A DNA stretch of 59,966 nucleotides from Clostridiales bacterium (lineage in GTDB: Bacteria; Bacillota; Clostridia; Oscillospirales; CAG-382), in contig SFLA01000004.1 in NCBI GenBank assembly GCA_004553575.1, positions 1 through 59,966 of the forward strand, in the 5' to 3' direction. Below the pieces are notes generated by a model. The model did not search any database and had not been told where the DNA came from. It saw only the letters and a list, made by a program, of their open reading frames with translations. The number at the start of each line of letters is the position of its first letter. Position 1 is the stretch's first letter. Below are positions 1-8,260 of the stretch, piece after piece. Position numbers and translations under genes: made by a program.

Positions 1-28
1 ATCTCCCCCCCTTTGTCAACCCCCTTTT

Positions 29-58
29 TTGATTTTTTTCATCTTTTTTGCATATAAG
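29..58 (+). promoter_or_regulatory. possible sigma-A promoter for the DUF421 gene
   Basis: TTGATT (29-34) and TATAAG (53-58) are separated by 18 bases in an AT-rich stretch before the first gene. The surrounding T-runs make chance matches likely, so this is only a candidate. Confidence 0.3.
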
Positions 59-104
59 TATTTTTTGCCGATAAAAGCACAGAATATTAACCGGGTGATT
101 TGAT

Positions 105-566
105 TTGACAACCACTTTGGTGCGCACGATTATACTTTATTCCGTACTGCTCGCGGCGGTGCGGCTTATGGGAAAGCGCCAGATAGGACAGCTTCAGGCC
201 GGTGAGTTTGTCGCCGCACTGCTTATCAGCGAGCTTGCCGCAATCCCCATGACCGATCACGATATACCTCTGTCACACGGGCTTATACCTCTGCTGACGG
301 TAACCGTCTGTGAAGTGGCGCTCGCCTTCTGCTCGCAGAAATCGAAAAAGCTTCGCCGCCTGCTTGACGGACAGCCGATAGAACTGGTGCGCGACGGCAA
401 ATATATAACAAAGAATCTTGAAAAGGCGCGGGTTACCGAGGACGAAATCGACGCGCAGATACGTCTGAACGGATACGCCGATATTTCGCAGGTAAAGACG
501 GTCACGCTCGAGCAGAGCGGAGGCATGAGCGTTCTGCCGAATGACAGCGCGGGAGGGAGTAAATGA
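105..566 (+). CDS. DUF421 (YetF-type) membrane protein
   Basis: Membrane protein of the DUF421/YetF family; the biochemical role of the family is not established. The 153 residues contain hydrophobic segments at about 5-20, 32-48 and 58-76, a conserved GKRQIGQL stretch directly after the first helix, and the family-typical LDGQPIELVRDGKYI-like segment around residue 88. Clostridial members of this type are shorter than the Bacillus proteins. The start is a TTG preceded at six bases by GGGTGA (93-98); no ATG gives a better fit. The stop overlaps the next ATG (ATGA), so the DUF4363 gene is translationally coupled, a pairing seen repeatedly in Clostridia. Family assignment is by recognition of the motif pattern. 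Confidence 0.85.
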   Translation: MTTTLVRTIILYSVLLAAVRLMGKRQIGQLQAGEFVAALLISELAAIPMTDHDIPLSHGLIPLLTVTVCEVALAFCSQKSKKLRRLLDGQPIELVRDGKYITKNLEKARVTEDEIDAQIRLNGYADISQVKTVTLEQSGGMSVLPNDSAGGSK

Positions 567-877
567 GACATTTCGTAATAGCGATGATACTGCTTGCGGT
601 GCTTATTACCGCCGTGTTTGCCTCATCCGCCGCCGTAAACGGACGTATAAGCGAAATAACCGAACTCATTAACAGCGGAGACCACGACGGAGCGCTCGAC
701 CTGTTTGAGAAGAGTAAATACAGTCTCTCGGCTACGGTCAACGCCTGCGAACTCGAACGGCTCGAAGAGGCGCTTATTGATCTTGCGGCAGGGGTGACCG
801 AAGCAAAGGAAAAGGCTCTCTCGGTCTGCAAAGAAATAGCAAACCGTGAGCGCCTGTGCCTGACCGCCGTATTATAA
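563..877 (+). CDS. DUF4363 family protein
   Basis: Small protein (104 residues) with one N-terminal membrane helix (about residues 4-24) that may act as an uncleaved signal anchor, followed by a mostly helical, charged domain placed outside the cell if the anchor is oriented N-in. It starts inside the stop codon of the DUF421 gene (ATGA). The size, topology and position fit DUF4363, which commonly accompanies DUF421 genes in spore-forming Clostridia. The function is unknown. A strong promoter for the next gene begins immediately after the stop codon, so the transcription unit probably ends here. Confidence 0.75.
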   Translation: MRHFVIAMILLAVLITAVFASSAAVNGRISEITELINSGDHDGALDLFEKSKYSLSATVNACELERLEEALIDLAAGVTEAKEKALSVCKEIANRERLCLTAVL

Positions 878-878
878 A

Positions 879-907
879 TTGACATTTCGCGCCCGGCGGT
901 GTACAAT
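879..907 (+). promoter_or_regulatory. sigma-A promoter of rpe
   Basis: A perfect TTGACA (879-884), a 17-base spacer and TACAAT (902-907) lie just after the DUF4363 stop. The predicted start of transcription leaves a leader of about 120 bases before the rpe ATG. I saw no riboswitch fold in that leader. Confidence 0.8.
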
Positions 908-1035
908 ATATAAATATGGTGCCGCTGCGACGGATCAAGCTCTTCCGATTCCCTATCTTTCGACTTCCGTTCCGCGCGTCCGACACCGTGCCATATTATA
1001 TGGTATGAAAGTATTTGCGAAAGGGGACGGCATAT

Positions 1036-1701
1036 ATGAAAAAAAGGGTCCGAATAGCACCGTCGCTGCTCTCCGCCGATTTTTCGGAGATTGGACGTCA
1101 GACGGAGACGCTGGAAAAAGCGGGGTGCGAATATCTGCATCTCGACGTGATGGACGGAATATTTGTCCCGAACATATCCTTCGGACAGGTCGTAGTAAGA
1201 TCACTGCGCCCGTGTTCGAAATTGATCTTTGATACTCATCTTATGATTACCGACCCCGAGAGGTACATAAAAGCGTTTGCAGACGCGGGCGCGGACATAA
1301 TAACCGTACATGCCGAGGCTTGCCCGGACCCCGCCGGTGTACTTCGCGGGATACGCGCGCTCGGCAAAAAAGCGGGAATATCGCTGAAGCCGGCAACTCC
1401 GACATCGGCGGTGATTCCGCTGCTTGAATATGCCGACCTCGTTCTGGTTATGACCGTAGAGCCGGGGTTCGGGGGACAGAAGTTTATGGCGGATATGTTG
1501 CCCAAGATACGGGAGCTGCGCGAAGCCATAGATCTGAGCGAACGGGAAATAATACTGGAATGCGACGGAGGAATTGACATTTTAACCGCACCGCGGGCGG
1601 CGGAGGCGGGAGCCGATCTTCTGGTCGCCGGAAGCTCGGTGTTCCGCGGAGACGAGGCGGCGAATTTCCTGCTGCTGACCGCCGCCGCAAACGCCGGATA
1701 A
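1036..1701 (+). CDS. rpe: ribulose-phosphate 3-epimerase
   Basis: Cytosolic TIM-barrel enzyme that interconverts ribulose 5-phosphate and xylulose 5-phosphate in the pentose phosphate pathway. The family signatures are all visible: APSLLSADF at the N-terminus, the metal-binding HLDVMDGIFVPN segment, DTHLMI, MTVEPGFGGQKF, and ECDGGI followed by VAGSSVF near the C-terminus. The ATG at 1036 follows AAGGGG (1021-1026) by nine bases; an upstream in-frame TTG at 1015 would add seven residues absent from the family. At 221 residues the length is normal. It is transcribed alone from its own promoter and ends at a strong hairpin terminator. Confidence 0.96.
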   Translation: MKKRVRIAPSLLSADFSEIGRQTETLEKAGCEYLHLDVMDGIFVPNISFGQVVVRSLRPCSKLIFDTHLMITDPERYIKAFADAGADIITVHAEACPDPAGVLRGIRALGKKAGISLKPATPTSAVIPLLEYADLVLVMTVEPGFGGQKFMADMLPKIRELREAIDLSEREIILECDGGIDILTAPRAAEAGADLLVAGSSVFRGDEAANFLLLTAAANAG

Positions 1702-1717
1702 CCGTTTTCAAAAAGCG

Positions 1718-1748
1718 AAAAGCGGAGAGGAAGAACCTCTCCGCTTTT
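1718..1748. terminator. bidirectional intrinsic terminator between rpe and the oxidoreductase gene
   Basis: A 13-base-pair perfect stem (1718-1730 with 1736-1748) and a 5-base loop, flanked by A-rich and T-rich sequence on either side. It lies between converging genes and can serve both strands. Confidence 0.85.
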
Positions 1749-1767
1749 ATTATATTCCGTGTCGGAA

Positions 1768-2820
1768 TCAGAGCGCTATTTCTTTTCCGGATTCCGAAGA
1801 ATCGTACATAGCCTGCATCATCTTCGCGGTGACTATGACGGTATCGATATGAGACGGGAGCTTCTCGCCGGTTTTGATGCAGCGAATGAAGCTGTCGATC
1901 TCGTTCTGGAACGGCTGAATCTGCTGGAACTTCGGCTTAAAGGAGCAAAGGCTGCCGCAGCAAGTGGACCACACGGTGAAATCTCCGCCGTAGTTGAGAC
2001 GGATTCCGGCTTTGGTGCCGATGAAATCTATATAGGACTCACCTATGCCGATATTCTGAGCCCATGCGCCGTTGAAGGAGATGGACGGACCGTCGGTACG
2101 AACGAAGCCGGTTACGAAATCGTCAACGTCGTATGTGCCGTTGAGATCCTTGGTGTCCTCTGCCCACATGCCCTCGTAAACGTAGTTGGGCATATCGACG
2201 CCGAGCTTGGAATAAGCGTTGCAGGTGACCGTCTTCGCCTTCGGGTCGCCGGTGCAGTACATAACGATATCGAGATAATGAACGCCCCAGTCGATAAGAA
2301 CGCCGCCGCCGGCGATCGCCTTGGTGGTGAAGGCTCCGCCGAGACCGGGTATCGAACGATGAGCACGGAAGCATACGTAAACGTGATATACCTCGCCGAG
2401 GTCGCCGCGCTGAATCATCTCGCGGACCTTGTTGACCGCACCGTTGAAACGGTTGACAACGCCGATATTGAGCACCTTGCCGGATTTATGCTGAGCCTCC
2501 TGCATCGCAAGAGCCTCGGCGTAAGTGCGGGCGGCAGGCTTCTCGCAAAGCACGTTCTTGCCTGCGGCAAGTGCGTCTATCGAGATGCGGGAATGCTCTT
2601 TGTTCGGGGTACAGACCGAAACCGCTTCGATCTCCGGGTCGGCAAGCACGTCGTGATAATCGACAACCGCCGTGCCGCAGCCGTATTTCTCGACCGCAGC
2701 CTCTGCCTTGTGAGGCAGTATATCGCAGAAATACTTGATCTCCGCATCGGGATTTGCCATGTAAGCGGGAATGTGCGCGCTGTTGGCGATGGTGCCACAG
2801 CCGATAACTGCAACTTTCAT
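1768..2820 (-). CDS. Gfo/Idh/MocA family oxidoreductase
   Basis: Cytosolic NAD(P)-dependent dehydrogenase of the glucose-fructose oxidoreductase/inositol dehydrogenase superfamily, usually acting on sugars, inositols or their derivatives; the substrate cannot be read from sequence. The N-terminal Rossmann motif GCGTIANSAH is at residues 7-16, the conserved EKPAA block follows at about 95, and the C-terminal substrate domain contains GGGVLIDWGVHYLD, whose histidine is typical of the family. The length of 350 residues is normal. A GGAGG ribosome site lies seven bases before the ATG. It is divergent from a solute-binding lipoprotein gene, which suggests use of an imported carbohydrate (inference). 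Confidence 0.93.
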   Translation of the reverse strand: MKVAVIGCGTIANSAHIPAYMANPDAEIKYFCDILPHKAEAAVEKYGCGTAVVDYHDVLADPEIEAVSVCTPNKEHSRISIDALAAGKNVLCEKPAARTYAEALAMQEAQHKSGKVLNIGVVNRFNGAVNKVREMIQRGDLGEVYHVYVCFRAHRSIPGLGGAFTTKAIAGGGVLIDWGVHYLDIVMYCTGDPKAKTVTCNAYSKLGVDMPNYVYEGMWAEDTKDLNGTYDVDDFVTGFVRTDGPSISFNGAWAQNIGIGESYIDFIGTKAGIRLNYGGDFTVWSTCCGSLCSFKPKFQQIQPFQNEIDSFIRCIKTGEKLPSHIDTVIVTAKMMQAMYDSSESGKEIAL

Positions 2821-2855
2821 TATTAATCCTCCGGATTGATTTTTGATTGCAAGGC

Positions 2856-2870
2856 GATTGTATCACAATC
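2856..2870. promoter_or_regulatory. short dyad over the -10 box, possible operator
   Basis: GATTGT-atc-ACAATC is a perfect 6+6 inverted repeat covering the leftward -10 of the oxidoreductase promoter and lying about 35 bases upstream of the rightward -35. It could be an operator for sugar control; the regulator is not in the window. Confidence 0.35.
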
Positions 2871-2885
2871 CGGAGCGAAAGACAA
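2857..2885 (-). promoter_or_regulatory. promoter of the Gfo/Idh/MocA gene
   Basis: Reading leftward: TTGTCT (2885-2880), a 17-base spacer and TACAAT (2862-2857). The -10 lies inside a short dyad, reported separately. Confidence 0.6.
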
Positions 2886-2904
2886 GGTGTTTTCAAAAAA
2901 ATAC

Positions 2905-2933
2905 TTGAACATTTACGCCGGTTATTGTATAAT
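2905..2933 (+). promoter_or_regulatory. sigma-A promoter of the solute-binding protein gene
   Basis: TTGAAC (2905-2910), a 17-base spacer and TATAAT (2928-2933). The ATG is 40 bases downstream, with AAGGAG at about 2960. Confidence 0.75.
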
Positions 2934-2973
2934 TAATGCAAACAGAACATACCGTCTGCAAGGAGAACAAAAC

Positions 2974-4431
2974 ATGAAAAAGGCTCTCGCACTGGTTTTC
3001 ACGCTGCTTCTCATCTTGTCCGCGATATGCGGCTGCAATGTTGCCGATGTGTCCGATTCCGCTTCCGGCGGAGGCACAAGCCGACCGTCAGACGATACAA
3101 GCGTGGATTTCGACGACCGCAAGCACGTCTCCGATTCGCTTCCGGAGGCAGATTACGGCGGAGCCGAATTCACGATTCTCGAGCGCACCGAATACAACTA
3201 CGAGTTCGGAATCGAGGATATCGGTTACTCTACCGTTAACGACCTTATATACGAACGCGACGCGAAGGTCGAGGAAAGATTCGGAGTAACCATAAAAACC
3301 CAGCAGGTTGCCGGGGACTGGGGCGTGCATGAGGATTTTATCGATTACGTGCGCAACACGATAGCAGGCGGCACCTGTTCCTACGATCTTATTGCCGGAT
3401 ACGCCGCCATAATGCCGTCCCTCATCGCCGAAGGCTGTCTGGTCAACTGGTACGACGTTCCCTACGTGGATCTTAACCGCGACTGGTGGTCGCAGGATTT
3501 TATAGACGAGATGACCGTCAACGGTCAGCTTTATCTGCTGGCAGGAGATCTTTCGCTGACCTTCTGGGAATCGATGCAGGGAATGTTCTTTAACAAGGAT
3601 ATTGCCTCTGACGCACAGATCGACGATCTGTACCAGACCGTGCGGGACGGCGAATGGACCTTCGACGCAATGCTTAAGGCAATAAGGCAGGCGTATAACG
3701 AGGACAGCAACGAGGACAGCCGCATATACGGATACTGCACCTTCCTTACCACACAGATCGACGTTTATCAGGACGCCTTCGACATACCCGTCACGGTAAA
3801 GGGATCGGACGGAAGGCCGTATTTTGCGGTAAACTGCGAAAAAACCTATAATGCCGTTTCGATGATATACGATCTTGTCTGGGGCTCCGAATACACCTAT
3901 GTCGCGGAAAGCGTTGACGACTGTATTAAATTCTTCGGAGAGAACCGTGCGCTGTTCTGTCCGCTTTACCTTAACGCAGGGTCGATTCTCAATTCCTACG
4001 ACTGCAATTACGGAATTCTTCCGATGCCGAAGTATTCCGCCGAGCAGGAAAACTACAATTCCACCTGCAAGGATTCCTATTCCGTGTTTGCGATACCCGA
4101 TCCCCGCGAGGATAAGCTCGAATACATAGGCATGATAACAGAGGCGCTCTGCGCCGAAAGCTACCGCAATGTCGTGCCGGAATGGTACACGGTAATACTC
4201 CAGAACAGATACACCACCGACGAAGATTCTATCGAGATGATCGAGATTATCCGCAAAGGAATACTCTGCAACTTCGGATATCTGTATTCCTATGCGCTCG
4301 AATGGCCGGCTCATCAGCTCAACATCTGTATAAACAACCGTTCAAAAGACTTCGCTTCGCAGTGGGAGGCAAGTGTCGGAGTGTTCGAAAAGAACCTTAA
4401 GAAGCAGGTCGAATACTACTTTGACAATTAA
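2974..4431 (+). CDS. extracellular solute-binding lipoprotein (ABC importer, carbohydrate type)
   Basis: Secreted, lipid-anchored substrate-binding protein of the family 1 class, which presents sugars or oligosaccharides to ABC permeases. The N-terminus has Lys-Lys, a hydrophobic core (LALVFTLLLILSAI) and cysteines at residues 21 and 23 that can serve as the lipidated residue, then a Ser/Gly/Asp-rich linker. The mature domain has the pattern of large clostridial binding proteins (NDLIYERDAKVEERFGV near residue 90, then DLIAGYAAIMPSLIAEG). The ATG at 2974 is chosen over an upstream in-frame start because of AAGGAG and the signal peptide. Length is 485 residues. No permease or ATPase gene follows; a terminator does, so it must work with components encoded elsewhere. 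Confidence 0.88.
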   Translation: MKKALALVFTLLLILSAICGCNVADVSDSASGGGTSRPSDDTSVDFDDRKHVSDSLPEADYGGAEFTILERTEYNYEFGIEDIGYSTVNDLIYERDAKVEERFGVTIKTQQVAGDWGVHEDFIDYVRNTIAGGTCSYDLIAGYAAIMPSLIAEGCLVNWYDVPYVDLNRDWWSQDFIDEMTVNGQLYLLAGDLSLTFWESMQGMFFNKDIASDAQIDDLYQTVRDGEWTFDAMLKAIRQAYNEDSNEDSRIYGYCTFLTTQIDVYQDAFDIPVTVKGSDGRPYFAVNCEKTYNAVSMIYDLVWGSEYTYVAESVDDCIKFFGENRALFCPLYLNAGSILNSYDCNYGILPMPKYSAEQENYNSTCKDSYSVFAIPDPREDKLEYIGMITEALCAESYRNVVPEWYTVILQNRYTTDEDSIEMIEIIRKGILCNFGYLYSYALEWPAHQLNICINNRSKDFASQWEASVGVFEKNLKKQVEYYFDN

Positions 4432-4484
4432 CGCGGATATACGCCGTGAATCCGCCGCACAAAGCCCGTAAAACACACCGAAAG

Positions 4485-4524
4485 AATACCCGCCGGATAT
4501 TGGTTTCCGGCGGGTATTGTTTTA
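4485..4524 (+). terminator. intrinsic terminator after the solute-binding protein gene
   Basis: A 13-base-pair stem (4485-4497 with 4506-4518), an 8-base loop, then a TTTT run at 4520-4523. Confidence 0.85.
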
Positions 4525-4663
4525 TCGCTTACGAGGTACAAGCGGTTTTGTCCGTTTTCTCATGCCTGCGCGGCACATCCGTGCTGCAAAAGAACGTGTT
4601 CTTCGGCGCGCAGGTATATTTATACGCATTACGCCGTAAAATGCGTTTGAGGTGATTTCAGCC

Positions 4664-5134
4664 GTGAAAAGCCGCACTAAACTAATAATATCGCTGATTA
4701 TTCCGCAGGCGGTCGGAGGCCTGTCCGCACTTTTAAGCGGCGGCGCAATGAACAGGTATTATTCGGTTATACGCCCGTCCTTTGCCCCTCCCGGATGGGT
4801 ATTCCCGGTAATATGGCCGGTTCTGTATCTTACCATGGGGGCAGCGGCATACCTTGTATGGTCCGGCGGATGCGATAACAAAAAAAGAGCCCTCACCCTG
4901 TACGGTGCACAGCTCTTTCTGAATTTTCTGTGGCCCTTGGTCTTTTTTTCGCTGGGCGCGTATCTTGCCGCATTCGTGCTGCTTATCGCGCTTATCGCCG
5001 TCGCCGCGGCCGCGGCAAGAGAGTTCCTTATCTGCCGGAAGGCGTCCGGAATACTGCTTATACCGTATCTGCTTTGGCTGATATTTGCCGCATTCCTTAA
5101 TTACGCGGTGTACGTGCTTAACCGTGCGGGATAA
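4664..5134 (+). CDS. tspO: TspO/MBR family membrane protein
   Basis: Five-helix membrane protein of the tryptophan-rich sensory protein (TspO/peripheral benzodiazepine receptor) family, which binds porphyrins and related ligands; its bacterial role is debated. Family features are the SFAPPGWVFPVIWPVLY segment after the first helix, GAAAYLVW, and LNFLWPLVFF; five hydrophobic helices are evident. I place the start at GTG 4664, preceded by GAGGTGA (4650-4656) at a normal distance; an in-frame GTG at 4652 lies inside that ribosome site and is less likely. This gives 156 residues, the usual length. Confidence 0.9.
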   Translation: MKSRTKLIISLIIPQAVGGLSALLSGGAMNRYYSVIRPSFAPPGWVFPVIWPVLYLTMGAAAYLVWSGGCDNKKRALTLYGAQLFLNFLWPLVFFSLGAYLAAFVLLIALIAVAAAAAREFLICRKASGILLIPYLLWLIFAAFLNYAVYVLNRAG

Positions 5135-5197
5135 TGGGGCGCAAATCCGTGACCGGAGCGGTTTTATCCGCACTGCCGCCCGTTACGGATACCGGAA

Positions 5198-5539
5198 TTA
5201 CAGATCTCTCGTGACTATAACGTCGGCGCCGGTACCGCAGACATCGGATATCACCGTGTCGCCGATATGCACCGGGTGCGTAACCGAAGCGCGGTGTATC
5301 TCCGCCATTATGTCCGAAAGTCTGTCCCTGGGGACGGCGCGGTCGGTACGAACCGGGCAGCGCTCAAGCTCGCCGCCGACAAGTCTTACCGTAGAGGTAA
5401 GCACCCTTACGGGAGCGGTAAGCTCGGTACGGGCATATTCCGCTCCGCGAGGGCAGCCGTTCCCGTTAACCGCGAGCGTGGATTCGTCAATATTCAGATG
5501 ACACCCCTTCGGGCAGACAATACATATCATTTCCTTCAT
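5198..5539 (-). CDS. DUF1667 iron-sulfur-type protein
   Basis: Small cytosolic protein (113 residues) with cysteines in an ICIVCPKGC motif near the N-terminus and a further Cys in NGCPRGAEYA around residue 29, a pattern like the 4Fe-4S segment of molybdopterin oxidoreductases. DUF1667 proteins almost always follow two flavoprotein genes resembling glycerol-3-phosphate dehydrogenase subunits, as here. Its ATG overlaps the stop of the preceding gene (TAATG), so translation is coupled. It probably passes electrons or serves as a small subunit of the flavoprotein complex (inference from neighbourhood). Confidence 0.85.
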   Translation of the reverse strand: MKEMICIVCPKGCHLNIDESTLAVNGNGCPRGAEYARTELTAPVRVLTSTVRLVGGELERCPVRTDRAVPRDRLSDIMAEIHRASVTHPVHIGDTVISDVCGTGADVIVTRDL

Positions 5540-6780
5540 TATTTATCCTCCGCGACCGATACGGTTATCTCGTCGGAATCGCCGATAAGCGAAACCGGCA
5601 GAACGATATGCTCCATTTCGCCGGGCGCACAGTGCTCGCGCGGGTAGGAAGCCAGAGTTTTTTCGCCGGAGCTTACGGTTATCCTGACATTCCTGAAGAC
5701 CGAACGGACACGGAAAAACAGGTCAACCGTCTTGCCGCAGCCGGAGGTGCGTATCCGCTGCGGAACGGTGTAGGAAACGCCGTTGCCCGCCGCCACCTCG
5801 GTTATCCTTCCTCCGGCGCGCTTTCCCGCGGCGTATTCCGCCGCCGCTTTGCCGGCGCGCTCCGCCTCTGCGGAAACGTAATCGACCAGATCGTGCACGT
5901 GAACGACGTTTCCGCAGGCGAATATTCCTTCGGCTCCGGTCTCCATGTTCTCGAACACGACAGCGCCGTTGGTACGGCGGTCAATGGGTATGCCTGCGGC
6001 ACGGGTAAGCTCGTTTTCGGGAATAAGCCCCACCGAAAGAAGCACCGTATCGCAGTCTATATCGAATTCTGTGCCGGATATCGGACGGCGGTCCGGACCG
6101 ACCTCGGCTACGGTTACGCCTTCGACCCGGCGGGAGCCGCGTATATCGGTTATGGTGTGCGACAGATACAACGGAATATCGAAATCCTTAAGGCACTGAA
6201 CGATATTGCGGTTCAGACCGCCGGAATAAGGCATAAGCTCAATACAGGCGTGCACTTTGGCTCCCTCGAGAGTCATGCGTCTCGCCATTATCAGACCTAT
6301 ATCGCCCGATCCGAGTATTACGGCGTTTCTGCCGACCATATAGCCCTCGATATTCATATACCGCTGAGCCGCTCCCGCGGTGTAAACGCCTGCGGGGCGG
6401 TCACCGGGAATGGAAATCGCGCCGCGGGTACGCTCGCGGCAGCCCATCGCCAGCACTATCGCCTTTGCCTTTTCCTCGGTGTAGCCGCGGGTGCGGCTTA
6501 CCGAACGCACGACAAGGTCGCGTGTGACCGAAAGCACCATGCTGTCGGTTGCAATATCAATACCGTCGAGCTGCGATATGAATCTCGCCGCGTATTCGGG
6601 TCCGGTCAGCTCCTGTTTAAAGCGGTGAAGTCCGAATCCGTTGTGTATGCACTGGTTGAGGATCCCGCCGAGGCAGGAATCGCGCTCGATGATAAGCACG
6701 TCCGATGCGCCGCATTCGCGCGCTTTTATCGCGGCGGCGAGCCCGGCAGGACCTCCGCCTATTACAATAACGTCTCTCAT
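5539..6780 (-). CDS. NAD(P)/FAD-dependent oxidoreductase, GlpB-like partner
   Basis: Pyridine-nucleotide-disulfide-type flavoprotein of 413 residues. The FAD Rossmann motif GGGPAGLAAA is at residues 8-17, a second dinucleotide motif GSGDIGLIMA follows around 157, and ACGNVVHVHDLVD near residue 290 is the distal FAD-binding motif. CIHNGFGLHRFKQELTGPEYA near residue 44 is characteristic of the subgroup found beside GlpA-like enzymes. It starts within the stop of the GlpA-like gene (ATGA) and ends within the start of the DUF1667 gene. The trio likely forms an anaerobic sn-glycerol-3-phosphate dehydrogenase or a close relative; the substrate is inferred, not shown. Confidence 0.9.
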   Translation of the reverse strand: MRDVIVIGGGPAGLAAAIKARECGASDVLIIERDSCLGGILNQCIHNGFGLHRFKQELTGPEYAARFISQLDGIDIATDSMVLSVTRDLVVRSVSRTRGYTEEKAKAIVLAMGCRERTRGAISIPGDRPAGVYTAGAAQRYMNIEGYMVGRNAVILGSGDIGLIMARRMTLEGAKVHACIELMPYSGGLNRNIVQCLKDFDIPLYLSHTITDIRGSRRVEGVTVAEVGPDRRPISGTEFDIDCDTVLLSVGLIPENELTRAAGIPIDRRTNGAVVFENMETGAEGIFACGNVVHVHDLVDYVSAEAERAGKAAAEYAAGKRAGGRITEVAAGNGVSYTVPQRIRTSGCGKTVDLFFRVRSVFRNVRITVSSGEKTLASYPREHCAPGEMEHIVLPVSLIGDSDEITVSVAEDK

Positions 6781-8186
6781 ATTCTGCCTCCGGACAGCAC
6801 TACGCTGCCCTCCTTGTCCTTCAGAATCTCCTCACGCGGGATACCGGTCGCCGCATGGATAAGCTCCAGCACTCTCGGCGCGCAGAATCCGCCCTGACAT
6901 CTGCCCATTCCGGCGTTGCAGCGGCGTTTTACTCCGTCAATGCTTACCGGAGGTATCGGCGTGTCGAAGGTATCGAGTATTTCGCCCTCGGTTACGGTCT
7001 CGCAGCGGCAGATAACCCTGCCGTACGCGGGATTTTTCTTTATAAGCTCCGCCTTTTCGGAATCGGTGAGCGACGCAAACCTCACCCTGCGGCGGGTATC
7101 GACAAACGAGGATTTTTTATGCAGAACCAGTCCGTCCCTCTCGAGAAGCTCCGCGGCGTATTCGGCGACGGCGGGTGCCGACGCAAGCCCGGGCGACTTT
7201 ATCCCCGCGAGCGAAAGGAAGCCCTTGGCGGCAAAACGGATAATGAAATCATCTCTGTCGGTATTGGCGCGCATTCCCGCGAAATTACGAATATTTGCAC
7301 GGAGGTCGAGCTTCGGCACGCTCTTTTTTGCCGCCTCGCCGACAAATGCAAGCCCCTGCGCAGTGGTATTTACCCGGAATTTATCCTCGGCGCTCTCTGC
7401 GTTCGGTCCGACAATGACATTACCGTGCACGGTCTGAGCGACCAGCACGCCCTTGCCGTTTTCGTTCGGGCACTGAAAGATTATACCGCGTACCATGTCC
7501 GAAGCGGTTCTGTCGAGAAGATAATATTCGCCTCTCGAGGGGCGCAGGACATAGTCCGGCTCGGCAACCATCTTCTCGACCGTATCGCAGCAGACGCCTG
7601 CGGCGGCAACAATGTATTTTGCGCCGTATTCTCCCTTCGGAGTGACAACAACTCCGTCGCGGATATCCGTGACGGGCTCGGACAGATGAAGCTCAAGCCC
7701 GTTCCGCACTGCGGTCTCCGCCATGGCGAGCGCATACTCCCACGGCGATATTACTCCTGCCGTCGGCGCATACAGCGCGCTCGTTACCTCCTCCGAAAGG
7801 TTGGGCTCGATAACGCGCGCCTCGTCCCCGGTGACCACGCGCAGTCCGGGAACGCCGTTTTCAATCCCTCTCTCGTACAGGCTTCGAACGGTACGGTCGT
7901 CGGCTTCGCCGAAGGCCGCCACCAGAGATCCGACCCGTCTGAACGGAACGTCCAGCTTTTCGCATATCTCGCCGGCAAGCAGGTTGCCGCGGACATTGAG
8001 TTTTGCGGCAAGCGAGCCGGGCAGAGGGTCGTATCCGGCGTGGATTATAGCACTGTTCGCCTTGGTGGTGCCGCCCGCAACGTCGTTCTCCTTTTCGAAA
8101 AGCGCCACCTTAAGCTCGTACTTCGTAAGCTGATATGCGACGGCACAGCCGATAACACCGCCGCCGATGATTACAACGTCATACAT
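6777..8186 (-). CDS. GlpA-like FAD-dependent dehydrogenase with [2Fe-2S] BFD domain
   Basis: Flavoprotein of the DAO/glycerol-3-phosphate dehydrogenase type, 469 residues. The N-terminal FAD site reads GGGVIGCAVAYQL; the C-terminal third carries a bacterioferritin-associated-ferredoxin-like [2Fe-2S] domain with CRCETVTEGEI and CNAGMGRCQGGFC. This domain order matches the catalytic subunit of clostridial glycerol-3-phosphate dehydrogenases. An AAGGGTG ribosome site precedes the ATG. The gene leads a translationally coupled trio. No glycerol kinase or facilitator lies nearby, although a glycerate kinase is 1.3 kb away on the other strand. L-2-hydroxyglutarate-oxidase-like substrates remain possible. 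Confidence 0.88.
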   Translation of the reverse strand: MYDVVIIGGGVIGCAVAYQLTKYELKVALFEKENDVAGGTTKANSAIIHAGYDPLPGSLAAKLNVRGNLLAGEICEKLDVPFRRVGSLVAAFGEADDRTVRSLYERGIENGVPGLRVVTGDEARVIEPNLSEEVTSALYAPTAGVISPWEYALAMAETAVRNGLELHLSEPVTDIRDGVVVTPKGEYGAKYIVAAAGVCCDTVEKMVAEPDYVLRPSRGEYYLLDRTASDMVRGIIFQCPNENGKGVLVAQTVHGNVIVGPNAESAEDKFRVNTTAQGLAFVGEAAKKSVPKLDLRANIRNFAGMRANTDRDDFIIRFAAKGFLSLAGIKSPGLASAPAVAEYAAELLERDGLVLHKKSSFVDTRRRVRFASLTDSEKAELIKKNPAYGRVICRCETVTEGEILDTFDTPIPPVSIDGVKRRCNAGMGRCQGGFCAPRVLELIHAATGIPREEILKDKEGSVVLSGGRI

Positions 8187-8210
8187 GATATTTTTACACC
8201 CTTGTCAAGC

Positions 8211-8239
8211 GGAATCGCCCGGATAGTACGGGCGATTCC
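8211..8239. terminator. perfect hairpin between the surface-protein and GlpA-like genes
   Basis: An 11-base-pair perfect stem (8211-8221 with 8229-8239) and a 7-base loop. Neither strand has a T-run after it, so it is either a weak or factor-dependent terminator or an mRNA-stability element; I saw no separate promoter for the downstream trio. Confidence 0.5.
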
Positions 8240-8260
8240 GGCGTTATATGTTATATTTAC

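Noticed and set aside
1759..2826. Long + strand open frame of 355 codons opposite the Gfo/Idh/MocA gene
   Set aside because: It is the antisense shadow of a clear enzyme gene; no ribosome site, no family resemblance, and GC-rich third positions create such frames throughout the window.
3088..4314. 408-codon - strand frame opposite the solute-binding protein
   Set aside because: Shadow of a gene with a clear signal peptide, ribosome site and promoter.
4446..4655. 69-codon + strand frame over the terminator before tspO
   Set aside because: Spans the intrinsic terminator and has no ribosome site.
5608..6897. 429-codon + strand frame over the GlpB-like gene
   Set aside because: Shadow of the coupled flavoprotein gene on the other strand, with low-complexity translation and no start signal.
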